From: G963667675 sp965249215
GTDB lineage: Bacteria; Chloroflexota; Dehalococcoidia; Lucifugimonadales; UBA3495
Reading direction: 5' to 3'
DNA length: 64,000 nt
Assembly (NCBI GenBank): GCA_965249215.1
Contig: CBDFLN010000002.1
Location: forward strand, 62,001 to 126,000
A model generated the notes under the pieces. It had not been told where the DNA came from. It saw only the letters and a program-made list of their open reading frames with translations, and made no database searches. Positions 7,367-15,895 of this stretch are shown here, one piece after another. Position numbers and translations under genes: made by a program. Positions within the stretch are counted from its first letter, which is position 1. Every line of letters starts with the position of its first letter.

Positions 7367-9688
7367 CTAACCCGGTTCCAGCCTCTGCCGGGTCTTGCTC
7401 TCGGCGATGATCCGGTCCCACGAATACAGCATGGGGAACATCCGCACCTGCAGCCAGGCCTCCGACTGGTCGTGGTAGTGTTCGCTGCCCGGATGTCCCG
7501 AACTGCCCAATGGAACCACCCACTGGGAATTGTCCCAGTCGGCCAGGTCGTAGACGTAGCGGGCCGCCGACGTATTGACGATAGTGGCCGTGTATCCCGG
7601 CAAGTAGCTCCCGGCCAGCGGCGTGTCGCCGTCCCCGCTGGTGGGCATGGCCGGCGGGTCCAGCATCCCCGCCAGTTCGGGGTAGGCCGACGACAGCGTG
7701 TGGCGGGGCAAGGCCTGGTGCAGCCTTCCCCACCGCCACTCCTCCATGTTCTCGCCCAGGCGACTTTGCAGGTCTGCGACGCCCGCTTTAAGGGCTTCAG
7801 CCATCATTGCGGCCCAGTCCTGGCCCGGCGGCAGCAGGCCCCGGTCGTCCGCGGCGATCATGCCCTCTATCTGGGCCTTGAGCCGGCCCAGGAAAGCCCC
7901 CGGCCCCCGGCCCAGGGTGCGCCAGGCTTCGTCGGTCAATTCCGGCCCAAGGTTGTGCCCCAGCACCTGCTTCAGCAGAAAGTCGCGGCACACGCTGTAC
8001 AGCGCCGGCTCCACCCCGTCCACGTCCATCGACCCATCCCAGGCCAGCAGCTTCTCCCTGGCGCTGGCTGAGGCCTCGTCCAGGGGCTGGACTTTTTGCA
8101 GCAGGTCCACGTAGGTCAAGGCCGGTATTGAAACCTTCCGGGCGTGAATTTCCGCCATGTCCGACGCCCGCGCCTGCGGGAACCCCAGCAACCCCTCCGT
8201 AACGCTCCTGGCCCGGTAGTCGGGGGCAAAGTCCACCCCCAGGTAGTGGGGGTAGTCGTCCCCCACCGGGCAGTTGTTGGCGGTGACGATGTAGCCGGTT
8301 TCGGGGTTGATTGACCGGGGCATCTCGTCGAACGGGATATATCCCTGCCACTCTTGCTCCCCGGTCCAGCCGGGGACGGGCAGCCACCCGTTGTCCCGCG
8401 GCCTTACGGGGACGCGGCCCCGGCACAGGTAGCCGATGTTCCCGTGCACGTCGGCGAACAGCAGGTTGTTGCAGGGGTCCACCCAATCCCGCATCGACTC
8501 CGCCAACTCCGTGGCGTCCTTGGCTCTCAGCATCTTCCACAGGATGTCTGCGTAATTCGACGGGCCTTCCGTGGCGGTGTACTTAAAGGCGATGCCGCTG
8601 CCCTGCTCCGGGCCGCCGGAAATTACCGGCCCGTGGTGGGTGACCCAAACGTCCAGTCCCACGTCCTCGCCGTCGTTGACCTTGATGGTCTCCCGGTGGA
8701 GTTGCGCCTTGAGCCACTGTCCTCGGTCCAGATAGGACCCAGGATCGTCGGTGTTGAACCGCTCGATGTACAAGTCCTGGTAGTCCGCGCCGGTGTGGGT
8801 GACGCACCAGGCGACGCAATCGTTGTGGCCAAAGTGGTGGAATCCGGGCAGGCCGGCAAAGGACAGCCCGGTAACATCGAAATCGGGGCAGGCCACGTGG
8901 TTCTGGTAGTAAACGTTGGGGGTGTCCAGGGCGCGGTGAGGGTCGCCTGCCAGCAGCGGCTTGCCCGACGCCGTGCGCTCCCCGGAGATGGCCCAGCTGT
9001 TGCTGCCGCCGTCGTCGTTCAGGTATCCCAGCGCGGCGGCGCTTCGCTGCAGTTCTTCGAGCCCGTTTTCCAACGGCCCGGAGAAAATCTCTCCCGGAGG
9101 CAGAATCAGCAACTGGCCCGGCCGCCGCCCCGGAGACAGCCGTGCCGCCGCCTCGGGCCCCGCCTTGGCAACCATCCGGGCGCGCCACAGCTTGGACTCG
9201 AAGACGCCCATGAAGATGTGCCGCACCTTGAAGACCAATAGCCCGTGCCACGGCTCCCAGGGCTCCGGTTGCAGGCCGGTGATGCGGTACTCCACGGGGA
9301 GGCTGGACGTTGTCGTGATAAAGGCGTTCACCCCGACGGCATAGGCTTCCAGCATCATCCGGGTATGGCCTTCCACCGCCTGGTAGTCGGCCCGCGCCGC
9401 GGCCTCCAGCCGGAACCGCCGCATCATCTTGTCTTGGGCCACGGCGGATGCCCCGACGACCTCGGCCCAGCGGCCGGCGGCCCGCCTGCGGTCGTACTCC
9501 ATCTGCCACAGGCGGTCCTGGGCGGCGACGAATCCCTGAGCGAAGAAGGCGTCCTGCGCGCTTGCCGCCCGCACGTGGGGAACGCCTTGGGCGTCCCGGT
9601 ACACCTCTACGTGGGCGGTCAGCCCGTCGAGCTGGACGGACCCGTCCAGCTTGGGCAAGGAGTGGTTCAGGTCTTGTTCGGTGAGCAT
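7367..9688 (-). CDS. penicillin acylase family protein (Ntn hydrolase)
   Basis: 773 residues. The motif GGSNSWAISG places the probable N-terminal nucleophile at Ser229; family members self-cleave there into alpha and beta chains. The early FFAQGFVAAQDRLWQMEYDRRRAAGR and the C-terminal SSGHPGSEHYHDQSEAWLQV are also classical. The family hydrolyses amide bonds of beta-lactams, N-acyl-homoserine lactones and other acylated amines; the substrate cannot be read from sequence. ATG 9688 starts the conserved part. The frame is open to 9916 but that extension looks non-coding. I see no signal peptide, unlike many periplasmic members, so it may act in the cytoplasm. It is monocistronic. Confidence 0.88.
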   Translation of the reverse strand: MLTEQDLNHSLPKLDGSVQLDGLTAHVEVYRDAQGVPHVRAASAQDAFFAQGFVAAQDRLWQMEYDRRRAAGRWAEVVGASAVAQDKMMRRFRLEAAARADYQAVEGHTRMMLEAYAVGVNAFITTTSSLPVEYRITGLQPEPWEPWHGLLVFKVRHIFMGVFESKLWRARMVAKAGPEAAARLSPGRRPGQLLILPPGEIFSGPLENGLEELQRSAAALGYLNDDGGSNSWAISGERTASGKPLLAGDPHRALDTPNVYYQNHVACPDFDVTGLSFAGLPGFHHFGHNDCVAWCVTHTGADYQDLYIERFNTDDPGSYLDRGQWLKAQLHRETIKVNDGEDVGLDVWVTHHGPVISGGPEQGSGIAFKYTATEGPSNYADILWKMLRAKDATELAESMRDWVDPCNNLLFADVHGNIGYLCRGRVPVRPRDNGWLPVPGWTGEQEWQGYIPFDEMPRSINPETGYIVTANNCPVGDDYPHYLGVDFAPDYRARSVTEGLLGFPQARASDMAEIHARKVSIPALTYVDLLQKVQPLDEASASAREKLLAWDGSMDVDGVEPALYSVCRDFLLKQVLGHNLGPELTDEAWRTLGRGPGAFLGRLKAQIEGMIAADDRGLLPPGQDWAAMMAEALKAGVADLQSRLGENMEEWRWGRLHQALPRHTLSSAYPELAGMLDPPAMPTSGDGDTPLAGSYLPGYTATIVNTSAARYVYDLADWDNSQWVVPLGSSGHPGSEHYHDQSEAWLQVRMFPMLYSWDRIIAESKTRQRLEPG

Positions 9689-10097
9689 GGCCTGCGTGGT
9701 GCCTCGCGGCTGTGGGGTTTGCGCATCATAACATAAGGGGAAGTTGGCCCACGCGAGGCGGAGGAGTCGGCCGTGGGGACACTCTTTACTATGGGTTCGG
9801 TGTGCTTGTGCTCTTGCTGCTGGGGCTGGTGCTAACCCAGCGCAGCAGTTAGGCGTAGTGGCCACTTGCAGGGAGATGCCAGCCCGGGGCTTCCCACCTA
9901 TTAGTGTCGGCTCCACGGATGGGGGGCGCTAGCCGAGGGGCAATATATGTCCGGCGTAAGTTCCTTAGATTCCAAAGCGGTGCCCCAGCAGTAGCTGTGT
10001 ATGGCAGTGGTAGACCTTAGCCCGCGAAGGGTCAAAAGACGAGCATGGAGACATGGGGAATGCCTCTGTGACCGGAACAGGTTGAACACCATAGCCG
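9689..10097. other. intergenic region without a supported gene
   Basis: About 410 bp between two minus-strand genes. A GGCGGAGGAG followed by GTG at 9772 could start a 20-codon Cys-rich peptide. A second frame there reads as a run of Leu and Val ending TQRSS. Neither is convincing. No repeat or hairpin stands out. Confidence 0.4.
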
Positions 10098-10640
10098 CTA
10101 CAATCGCTTGGTGGCCTTCTGATACTTCCTGGGGATTTGCATCTCAGTTAGCGTCCCCTCCCGGCTTACCTCACCAGTGGCCAGATTGACTGAAGTTGTT
10201 ACAGAGTTGTTCTCTTGTTTACCGTCAATCCACCCCGACACTAACGCATATGTTGACAGAACGTAGGCTAAGTCGAACAATTTTGTTGCTTGTAGAACGT
10301 CCTCGTTCTCTTCCGGTTGCTCGGCGGCCGCGAATAACTGTTGATACATGCGTCCAGTGGAATGCTCGAATACCTGGATAAACTCCCGCATCGCTGTTTC
10401 TAAGCTCTGTCGGGGCAAGGCTCGCCGTTGGCCCATGTGATTTAGAAATTCTTTAAGGTCTGTGCAATAGCGTCGCCAATTCTGAAACAGTTGGGAATCC
10501 CGAGGCCAGAATTTAGCACCTTCGTCCTCCAGTCCACCGACTACTCCAAGTGCATTGTGAAGGTGAACTGAATACGGGCTAGCTTCGAATCGCCCAATGA
10601 TGTCCGTCCACTGTAGCTGGCGTTTTCTGAATCGGGGCAT
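10098..10640 (-). CDS. hypothetical protein, 180 residues
   Basis: I do not recognise this protein. It starts MPRFRKRQLQWTDIIGRFEA, is mainly helical in appearance, contains a hydrophobic stretch LFDLAYVLSTYALVSGW around residues 123-139 that is too polar at its ends to be a sure membrane helix, and ends basic (PRKYQKATKRL). The coding sequence is less GC-rich than flanking genes, which may point to recent acquisition. It stands alone on the minus strand with empty intergenic DNA on both sides. The only support for its being real is its length and ordinary amino-acid mix. Confidence 0.55.
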   Translation of the reverse strand: MPRFRKRQLQWTDIIGRFEASPYSVHLHNALGVVGGLEDEGAKFWPRDSQLFQNWRRYCTDLKEFLNHMGQRRALPRQSLETAMREFIQVFEHSTGRMYQQLFAAAEQPEENEDVLQATKLFDLAYVLSTYALVSGWIDGKQENNSVTTSVNLATGEVSREGTLTEMQIPRKYQKATKRL

Positions 10641-10941
10641 AGATTCACTTAGAGTGTGTTAAGGTTGGCAATTGTTCACCGTTGTGTTGCCATTAGAATA
10701 ACGTAAAGGTTTTCCAGTGTCACTGCAGACACGCGAGAGCGCAAAAGGGTGTTTCCAGATGAGCGTCCACATTTCTCAAGCGTCCGGCTTACGGTTGTGT
10801 GGCGCCGACCCAGGGCCCGATCAGCCGCCAAGCCTCCTCAACCCCCTACCCGCCCGCAGAGGGATTGACGCGCCTTCCTGCCCCGTCTACCATCCCAAAA
10901 GGCCGCAGCCGTAGCACACGGACGGCGGCCGGAGGAAGGGC
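10641..10941. other. intergenic region, divergent promoters likely
   Basis: The 301 bp separate divergent genes, so promoters for both should lie here, but no clear -35/-10 pair stands out. I see no repeat or RNA gene. Confidence 0.35.
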
Positions 10942-11820
10942 GTGAGGATTACCCAGCACGTATACAGCACCCACATCCACGAAGACCCCAAGACCTTTGG
11001 GGCCATGCACCCCGGAGGCACCCAGATATACTTCGTGGGCGACCCCAACGGCGAGATGGTCATCGTCGACACCGGCGAGCCCAACCGCTCCTGGACCCGT
11101 CAGATCATGGACTATCACGCCGAACTGGGCCGCCCCAAGATTTCGGCCATCCTGATAACCCACGGCCACAACGACCACATAGGCGGCCTGGACCGGCTGC
11201 AGGATGCCTTGGCCTGCCCGGTGCGCTGCCACCCCAGTCTCGTGCCGCTCCTGACCCAGCGCCTCGGTGCTGGCTGCGTGTTCAAGCTGCGCTCCCGGGA
11301 ACCCGTCTCCACCGGCGGCGGCGTTTCGCTCCGGGCGCTGTACACTCCCGGCCACGCCGACGACCACGTGTCCTACTTCATGTCATCCGGCAGGGTCCTG
11401 TTCACCGGCGACACCATCCTGGGCAACTCCTCCTCCAGCGTCCGCAACCTGGGGCAGTACATGGACTCGTTAGAACTGCTGGCCCGGCAACGGCCGCAAC
11501 TTATCTGCCCCGGACACGGGCAGACTGTGCAAGAGGCGACGGCCAGGGTCGACTGGTACATCCGACACCGGCTCCGGCGGGAGGATCAGGTCTTGGCGGC
11601 ATTGGAGGCCGGCGCATCCACCGCCGACGAAATCGTGGGCCGGGTCTACCCCGGCAACCTGCGCTCCAACCTCAGGGCCGCGGCCGCCAGGAACGTCTCC
11701 ACCCATCTGGCCAAGCTGGTGGAGGAGGGGCGAGTGTTGCAAGAGTCAGCCAGTTACAGCTTAACCCGAATCCACCGAAGGACACCGATGGACGGCGTGA
11801 GGAAAGCGGAAGGGGGATGA
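10942..11820 (+). CDS. MBL-fold metallo-hydrolase, 3' end altered by IS insertion
   Basis: 292 residues as read. The metallo-beta-lactamase motif THGHNDH gives His74, His76, Asp78 and His79; TPGHADDH, FTGDTIL and CPGHG supply the other ligands. After the catalytic part comes a winged-helix-like C-terminal domain, as in LACTB2-type hydrolases. GTG 10942 has GGAGGAAGG just upstream. The IS element begins at 11765, three codons before the original end. Without it, codons before 11764 join to 13489 and read SYSLTGR then TAA at 13497-13499. With it, the last residues are replaced by about 17 IS-encoded ones (RIHRRTPMDG and on). The domain is otherwise complete, so the enzyme is probably still functional. 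Confidence 0.85.
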   Translation: MRITQHVYSTHIHEDPKTFGAMHPGGTQIYFVGDPNGEMVIVDTGEPNRSWTRQIMDYHAELGRPKISAILITHGHNDHIGGLDRLQDALACPVRCHPSLVPLLTQRLGAGCVFKLRSREPVSTGGGVSLRALYTPGHADDHVSYFMSSGRVLFTGDTILGNSSSSVRNLGQYMDSLELLARQRPQLICPGHGQTVQEATARVDWYIRHRLRREDQVLAALEAGASTADEIVGRVYPGNLRSNLRAAAARNVSTHLAKLVEEGRVLQESASYSLTRIHRRTPMDGVRKAEGG

Positions 11821-13483
11821 GGGAGCTACAGGGGAAATAGCCTGGGTTCCATTTGGGGTAGGGAGGTCGGCGGACGGTCTTCATCGCCGCACAGGGGCCC
11901 CTATGGGCGTCTGCAGGAGCTGCGATGCGCGGGATGGCGAGAGAATACGCAGCAGGGAACTCTCTCGGACCGGGCTGGCGCGAGTCTGCGGGGATCTTCG
12001 GTTGTCCGGTGGGTGGGTCGGTCGCCGACGGTGCCGTCAGGCCGGGAGTGGAATGGCTCGCAGCCGGGCCAAGGCGCGGCTGAACTTCTCAGCCCAAGGC
12101 CAGCGATCCGGAAGATGCAGGGTCAACCGGCGTGCCGAGCGGGTGAGCCGTCCGGCCAGGGAGAAGAACCGCCGCCGGAGGGTCTTGGTGGTGGCTATCC
12201 GCTCTCCCAGACCGATCCGCGCGGTCCAGCGGGCCAGGTTGTGGGCCATCGTCTGGACGGCCAGCCAGGCGCCGTTGGCGGCGAAGCGGCCCGAGGGGAG
12301 ATGGTTGAGCCCGACGCCGTACTTGAGGTCGCGTATGGCATTCTCGATCTCGGCGTGGCGGCGATGGTCAGCCTCCAGTTCGAGCAACTCCCCGTCCCGG
12401 TCGGTGATGAAGCCGTGATAGCTGTATTTGGCGAAGAGGGCCAACTGGGAACCGGGCGTGGGCTTCACACGCCGGACGATGAGCCGCACCGGCGCGGCGT
12501 CAGGTTCACTCTGGAAGGGAGTGCAGGTGGTCTCGGCCACATCGGCGGCGCCGTCCATCCAGTAGGGAATGGGAGTCCAGGCATCCTCGGGTATCGTCTC
12601 GATGAGATTGCGCAGGCTCTTGTGCTGGCGGATGGTGATGGAGAAGCGGACATCCATCTTGCGGCAGACGGATACCACGCCATGAGTGTAGAACCCGCTG
12701 TCGGCCCGTAGCGTGAGTCGTCCGTTGGCCCCGGCGTAGCGTACCCGCCCCACCGTCTCCCGCAGAAAGTGGGCGGCGCCCCGGGCGGTGTTGGCGCGGC
12801 CCTCGCGCAGCCGGGACATCAGCACGTCGCCGGTGCCGGCGGCGACGGCCAACAGCGGGTGATAGCCCCGCTTGCCGGTATAGCCGTGGTGGCGTGCGCC
12901 CTCCTTGGCCAGTCCGTAGGTCTCGCAGATGGTGGAGTCCAGGTCAATGGTCAGGGGCCCGTCGCCGGGTCCCGCCCCGGCCTGCCAAGCCCGGGCCAGC
13001 AACTCGCGGCTCACCCGGTCGAGTTGACGGACGTGGCCCCACCGGAAGCTGCGCAGGAAGGTGCCCAGGGTGGATGGCGCCTTGACCGTGCCGCCCAGGG
13101 TGCAGGCCGTCCCCCCGGTGCGCAACACATCGGCGTCGTCAATGCAGTCGCCCCCAGCCAGCGCAGACGCCACCAGCGTCATCATCTTGTCGCTCGTGTT
13201 CGCCCGCCCCGGGGCATCGCCCAGGTCGAGGCGCTGCCGGACGAGTTCGGGCAGGCCGAGGTGCCGCGCCAGGGTGGCCGGAAGGAGCAGCCCGGCATTG
13301 GCCACCAAGCGGCGGTCGTCGAAGGTGATTTGGATCCGGTCGGGGTGGTTGCGTGGCAGCATCTATTGGGTGCTCCTTTTCCGGGGTCGGTTTTTTGCTA
13401 CAAAACCATTATCCCAGAAGCACAGGAGCACCTTCTTGCCGCTTCAGGACGCTAACCCGACGCCCTCCTTCGGTGGATTCGGG
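11765..13483 (-). mobile_element. IS1380-like insertion sequence, copy 1 (1719 bp)
   Basis: Both ends carry the 18-bp perfect inverted repeat CCCGAATCCACCGAAGGA, after which the two ends diverge. A 5-bp target duplication CTTAA flanks it (11760-11764 and 13484-13488). One transposase gene occupies 12037-13362; about 270 bp between its stop and the 11765 end is non-coding. The second copy at 52271-53989 has the same length and nearly the same sequence. IS1380-family elements are known for 4-5 bp duplications. Confidence 0.95.
12037..13362 (-). CDS. IS1380-like transposase (copy 1)
   Basis: 441 residues. A DDE transposase with the acidic residues in TIDLDSTICETYG, LTLRADSGFYTHG and RRHAEIENAIRDLKYGVG; the last resembles the Glu region of IS1380/IS4-group enzymes. 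The N-terminal part (TFDDRRLVANAGLLLPATLA) is typical of IS1380 members. It is full length with no frameshift and the same protein as copy 2. The differences from copy 2 that I can see within the gene (near 12306 and 12416) are silent. Confidence 0.93.
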   Translation of the reverse strand: MLPRNHPDRIQITFDDRRLVANAGLLLPATLARHLGLPELVRQRLDLGDAPGRANTSDKMMTLVASALAGGDCIDDADVLRTGGTACTLGGTVKAPSTLGTFLRSFRWGHVRQLDRVSRELLARAWQAGAGPGDGPLTIDLDSTICETYGLAKEGARHHGYTGKRGYHPLLAVAAGTGDVLMSRLREGRANTARGAAHFLRETVGRVRYAGANGRLTLRADSGFYTHGVVSVCRKMDVRFSITIRQHKSLRNLIETIPEDAWTPIPYWMDGAADVAETTCTPFQSEPDAAPVRLIVRRVKPTPGSQLALFAKYSYHGFITDRDGELLELEADHRRHAEIENAIRDLKYGVGLNHLPSGRFAANGAWLAVQTMAHNLARWTARIGLGERIATTKTLRRRFFSLAGRLTRSARRLTLHLPDRWPWAEKFSRALARLRAIPLPA

Positions 13484-13560
13484 CTTAACCGGCCGATAAC
13501 GCCGACAACCCCGTTTGTGGTGAGGTCATGGTGGTCCCCGATCGTGGTGAGGCCCTTCGA

Positions 13561-13795
13561 CTGGCTCAGGACAGGCTCTCGAACCATACGAACGTGCGAG
13601 GGCTCAGGGCACACCACCTTCCGTCATTCCGGCCCCCGAGCCGGAATCTATGCCCAGGGGCCCTTTGCCTGGCTCAGGACAGACCCTCGAACCAAACGAA
13701 CGTGCGAGGGCCCAGGGCACACCACCTTCCGTCATTCCGGCCCCCGAGCCGGAATCTATGCCCAGGGGCCCTTTGCCTGGCTCAGGACAGGGTTG
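13561..13795. repeat. 108-bp direct repeat (two copies plus partial)
   Basis: CTGGCTCAGGACAG recurs at 13561, 13669 and 13777, a period of exactly 108 bp. Each full unit contains an ACGAACGTGCGAGGG stretch and a CGTCATTCCGG/GCCGGAATCT palindromic pair. The segment just before, from about 13540, resembles the dispersed CACGAACGG-type element. The 13500-13847 interval holds no gene I can support. Confidence 0.9.
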
Positions 13796-13847
13796 CGAGA
13801 TTCCAGCGAAAGCGGGAATGACGGGTTAGGGCGCCATACTTGCCGCG

Positions 13848-14228
13848 TCAGCTTCGCTCCAGCAACTCGATGCGCACGTCGTCCGGGGCGCGGATGAAGG
13901 CGATGCTCGCCCCGGGCTGGATCTCGCGAGGCTCCATGTAAAACTCGGCCCCGCGCTCTTTTAGCTGGGCTACTGCTTCATCCAGGTTGTCTACATTGAG
14001 CCCGAAGTGGTCAAGTCCCGCGTGGGGGTCGGCCGGCCCGGAAGGCTGGTGCGCGTCGGCGCGGGCGATGTAGATGGTGACGCCGTTGATGTCGAGGTGT
14101 ATCCACGACCGACCGTCTGACTCGGCGGATTCAACGATCTTGGCGCCGAACATCTTGTTGTAGTATCGAGCGGTCCCCATAGGGTCCCGGCTTCGTAAGT
14201 GAATGTGGTCGACGCTATAAGTCGGCAT
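13848..14228 (-). CDS. VOC-family (glyoxalase-like) protein, paralogue 1
   Basis: 126 residues, one vicinal-oxygen-chelate unit of two beta-alpha-beta-beta-beta modules. DHIHLRSRDPMGTARYY starts the first module and GLDHFGLNVDNLDEAVAQL the second; the closing DDVRIELLE supplies the usual Glu ligand, with His in HIHL and DHFG as likely metal ligands. Reaction unknown. I start at ATG 14228 (MPTYS) because the preceding ATGGAGG contains a well-spaced GGAGG; an in-frame ATG lies four codons earlier. The neighbour at 14346-14726 is a clear tandem duplicate. Confidence 0.85.
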   Translation of the reverse strand: MPTYSVDHIHLRSRDPMGTARYYNKMFGAKIVESAESDGRSWIHLDINGVTIYIARADAHQPSGPADPHAGLDHFGLNVDNLDEAVAQLKERGAEFYMEPREIQPGASIAFIRAPDDVRIELLERS

Positions 14229-14345
14229 CGCAGCCTCCATTGGACGGTCTTAGAACGCGCCGGTGCCCCACTCGAACCTGGGGGGTCGCATAGGATAGGC
14301 CGCCTTGAACCATAGCCTAAGGCGGGCGGCGCCGGACCTGCCGAT

Positions 14346-14726
14346 TCAGCTCCGCTCGCACAACTCGATGCGCACGTCGTCGGGGCCGCGAACGAAGGCG
14401 ATCTTCAATCCGGGCCGAAGCTCGCGGGGCTCTGTGGAGAACGCAGCGCCGCGCTCTCTTAGCTGGGCTGCCGCCTCTTCCAGGTTTTCGACCCTGAGCC
14501 CGAAGTGGTCCAGCCCCAGGTGGGGGTCCACCGGCCCGGGCGGCTGGTGCTCGTCGGCCTGGGCGATGTAGATGGTCAGACCGTTGACGTCCAAGTCCAC
14601 ACGCGGCTGGCCGTTGGACTGGACCGATTCAATGACCTTGGCGTCGAACACCCTGTTGTAGTACCGAGCGGTTTCCATAGGGTCGCGGCTGCGCAGGTGA
14701 ATGTGGTCGTAGGTGTAGGTGGGCAT
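14346..14726 (-). CDS. VOC-family (glyoxalase-like) protein, paralogue 2
   Basis: 126 residues, co-linear with paralogue 1 without gaps. Shared blocks include DHIHLRSRDPM, TARYYN, LTIYIAQADEHQP against VTIYIARADAHQP, and PDDVRIEL. The likely ligands (His in HIHL, His in DHFG, final Glu) are kept. The start region is also duplicated: ATGGAGGCT lies just before ATG 14726, providing a GGAGG site. The 117-bp spacer to paralogue 1 shows no promoter I can identify, so the two may be co-transcribed from upstream of 14726. Confidence 0.85.
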   Translation of the reverse strand: MPTYTYDHIHLRSRDPMETARYYNRVFDAKVIESVQSNGQPRVDLDVNGLTIYIAQADEHQPPGPVDPHLGLDHFGLRVENLEEAAAQLRERGAAFSTEPRELRPGLKIAFVRGPDDVRIELCERS

Positions 14727-14943
14727 CATAGCCTCCATTGGGCGGTTTTGAAACGGGCCGGCGTTTTGGTACGGCTGGCGGGGACATCATCCAGTTTCAG
14801 AGTCACAGACCTGAATTTAAGCACAGTGACCGTCCGTGGGCAACAGGCCCCCTCTTTCCCTTGCCGTTTTCCTTCGGCCTAAGTAGAATTAATTGAAACT
14901 CTCCCTGAACATCCCCCTTGAAAGATTCCCCCAAGGAGCTTCA

Positions 14944-15519
14944 ATGTCTACAACCAGTGAAACGGTCGAGCGGAACCGGTTCTCTGTAGCCTTTGGCTAC
15001 CCCAAGGACACCGTGGTCGGCAAGCTGAAGCCCTACCTGACCAGGTACGTTCAGGAGTTCGTCAAGCACTCGCCGTTTGTCGTGATGGCGACCAGCGATG
15101 CGGCGGGCAATTGCGACGCCTCGCCCAAGGGCGGCAAGCCGGGATTTGTACGGGTGCTGGACGACAAACACCTGCTCTTTCCCGACGTGGCCGGCAACAA
15201 GCTGTTCCAGTCCTACCAGAACGTCGAAGCCAATCCCCATGTTGGCCTCCTGTTTGTCATCCCCGGCATGAACGAGACGGTCCGGGTCAACGGCAAAGTG
15301 ACCATTATCGACAAGGAGGAGTTGGAGCGGCGCAACGTCGATTTGTCGCTGTACGAGTACGACGACAACTCCAAGCACCTCCAGGGAATGCTCATAGAAG
15401 TGAAAGAGGCCTACGGTCACTGTCCGCGGGCCTTCAAATTCTCCCGCTTGTGGGACGCGGACGAAATTGCCGCCAACCAGGCCGCCCGCCCCGTCCCCGA
15501 CAAGTCTGCCCACGTGTGA
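14944..15519 (+). CDS. pyridoxamine 5'-phosphate oxidase-family FMN-binding protein
   Basis: 191 residues. The split-barrel PPOX fold is shown by FVVMATSDAAGNCDASPKGGKPGFVRVLDD, NKLFQSYQNVEANPHVGLLFVIPG and RVNGKVTII. The pattern resembles the PPOX subgroup described as probable FMN-dependent enzymes (MSMEG_1061/DR_2398 type), which use flavin for redox reactions on unknown substrates. ATG 14944 has AAGGAG upstream and is preferred to an in-frame ATG at 14893. It is divergent from the VOC pair; the shared region 14727-14943 is expected to hold both promoters. Confidence 0.85.
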   Translation: MSTTSETVERNRFSVAFGYPKDTVVGKLKPYLTRYVQEFVKHSPFVVMATSDAAGNCDASPKGGKPGFVRVLDDKHLLFPDVAGNKLFQSYQNVEANPHVGLLFVIPGMNETVRVNGKVTIIDKEELERRNVDLSLYEYDDNSKHLQGMLIEVKEAYGHCPRAFKFSRLWDADEIAANQAARPVPDKSAHV

Positions 15520-15670
15520 CAGTACACCGGCCGACAAGTCCCGCCGCCCACGGCCGCCTTGCCCGCACCCGCGGTGGTCCCGATGAATGTTTCCCTTCTT
15601 CACCCCCTCGTCATCCCGAGGTGCTGCCTTCACCACCATGTGATTCCGAACCGCAGCGCACCACCCCCAT

Positions 15671-15763
15671 GTCATTCCGAAGCGAAGCGAGGAATCTGGG
15701 GATGGGGGGGCAGCAACCGACCAGGCATTTGAGATTCTTCGTCGCAAGCTCCTCAGAATGACA
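15671..15763. repeat. inverted pair of dispersed GTCATTC-type repeats
   Basis: GTCATTCCGAAGCGAAGCGA with GGAATCT at 15671-15697 is mirrored by AGATTCTTCG through GAATGAC at 15732-15763. Related pieces occur at 13621, 13729, 13803 and 51195. Such elements look like REP/MITE sequences. The whole 15520-15895 interval lacks a supported gene; further GAATGAC and GAACGACAG fragments follow up to 15845. Confidence 0.7.
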
Positions 15764-15895
15764 GGGGGAAGGAGTCCTCAGAACGGCAGTGGCAGGGGGT
15801 TCTTAAGAATGACTGAGATGGGAGTTCATTAGAACGACAGAAGTGGGCTCCTGTCATGCCGACCATTGACTACCAGATTTGAGGTGAACTAGCTG

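Noticed and set aside
6497..8071. Long open frames through the 28-bp array on the plus strand
   Set aside because: All three frames are open only because the repeat contains no stop in any frame. They overlap well-supported minus-strand genes and have no family match.
9772..9834. 20-codon Cys-rich open frame with a ribosome site
   Set aside because: Start and Shine-Dalgarno are present, but there is no homology and an overlapping hydrophobic frame competes. I could not support either.
12013..13455. Open frames opposite the transposase in the IS copies
   Set aside because: They are shadows of the GC-rich transposase gene; they differ between copies only where the gene has silent changes, and match no family.
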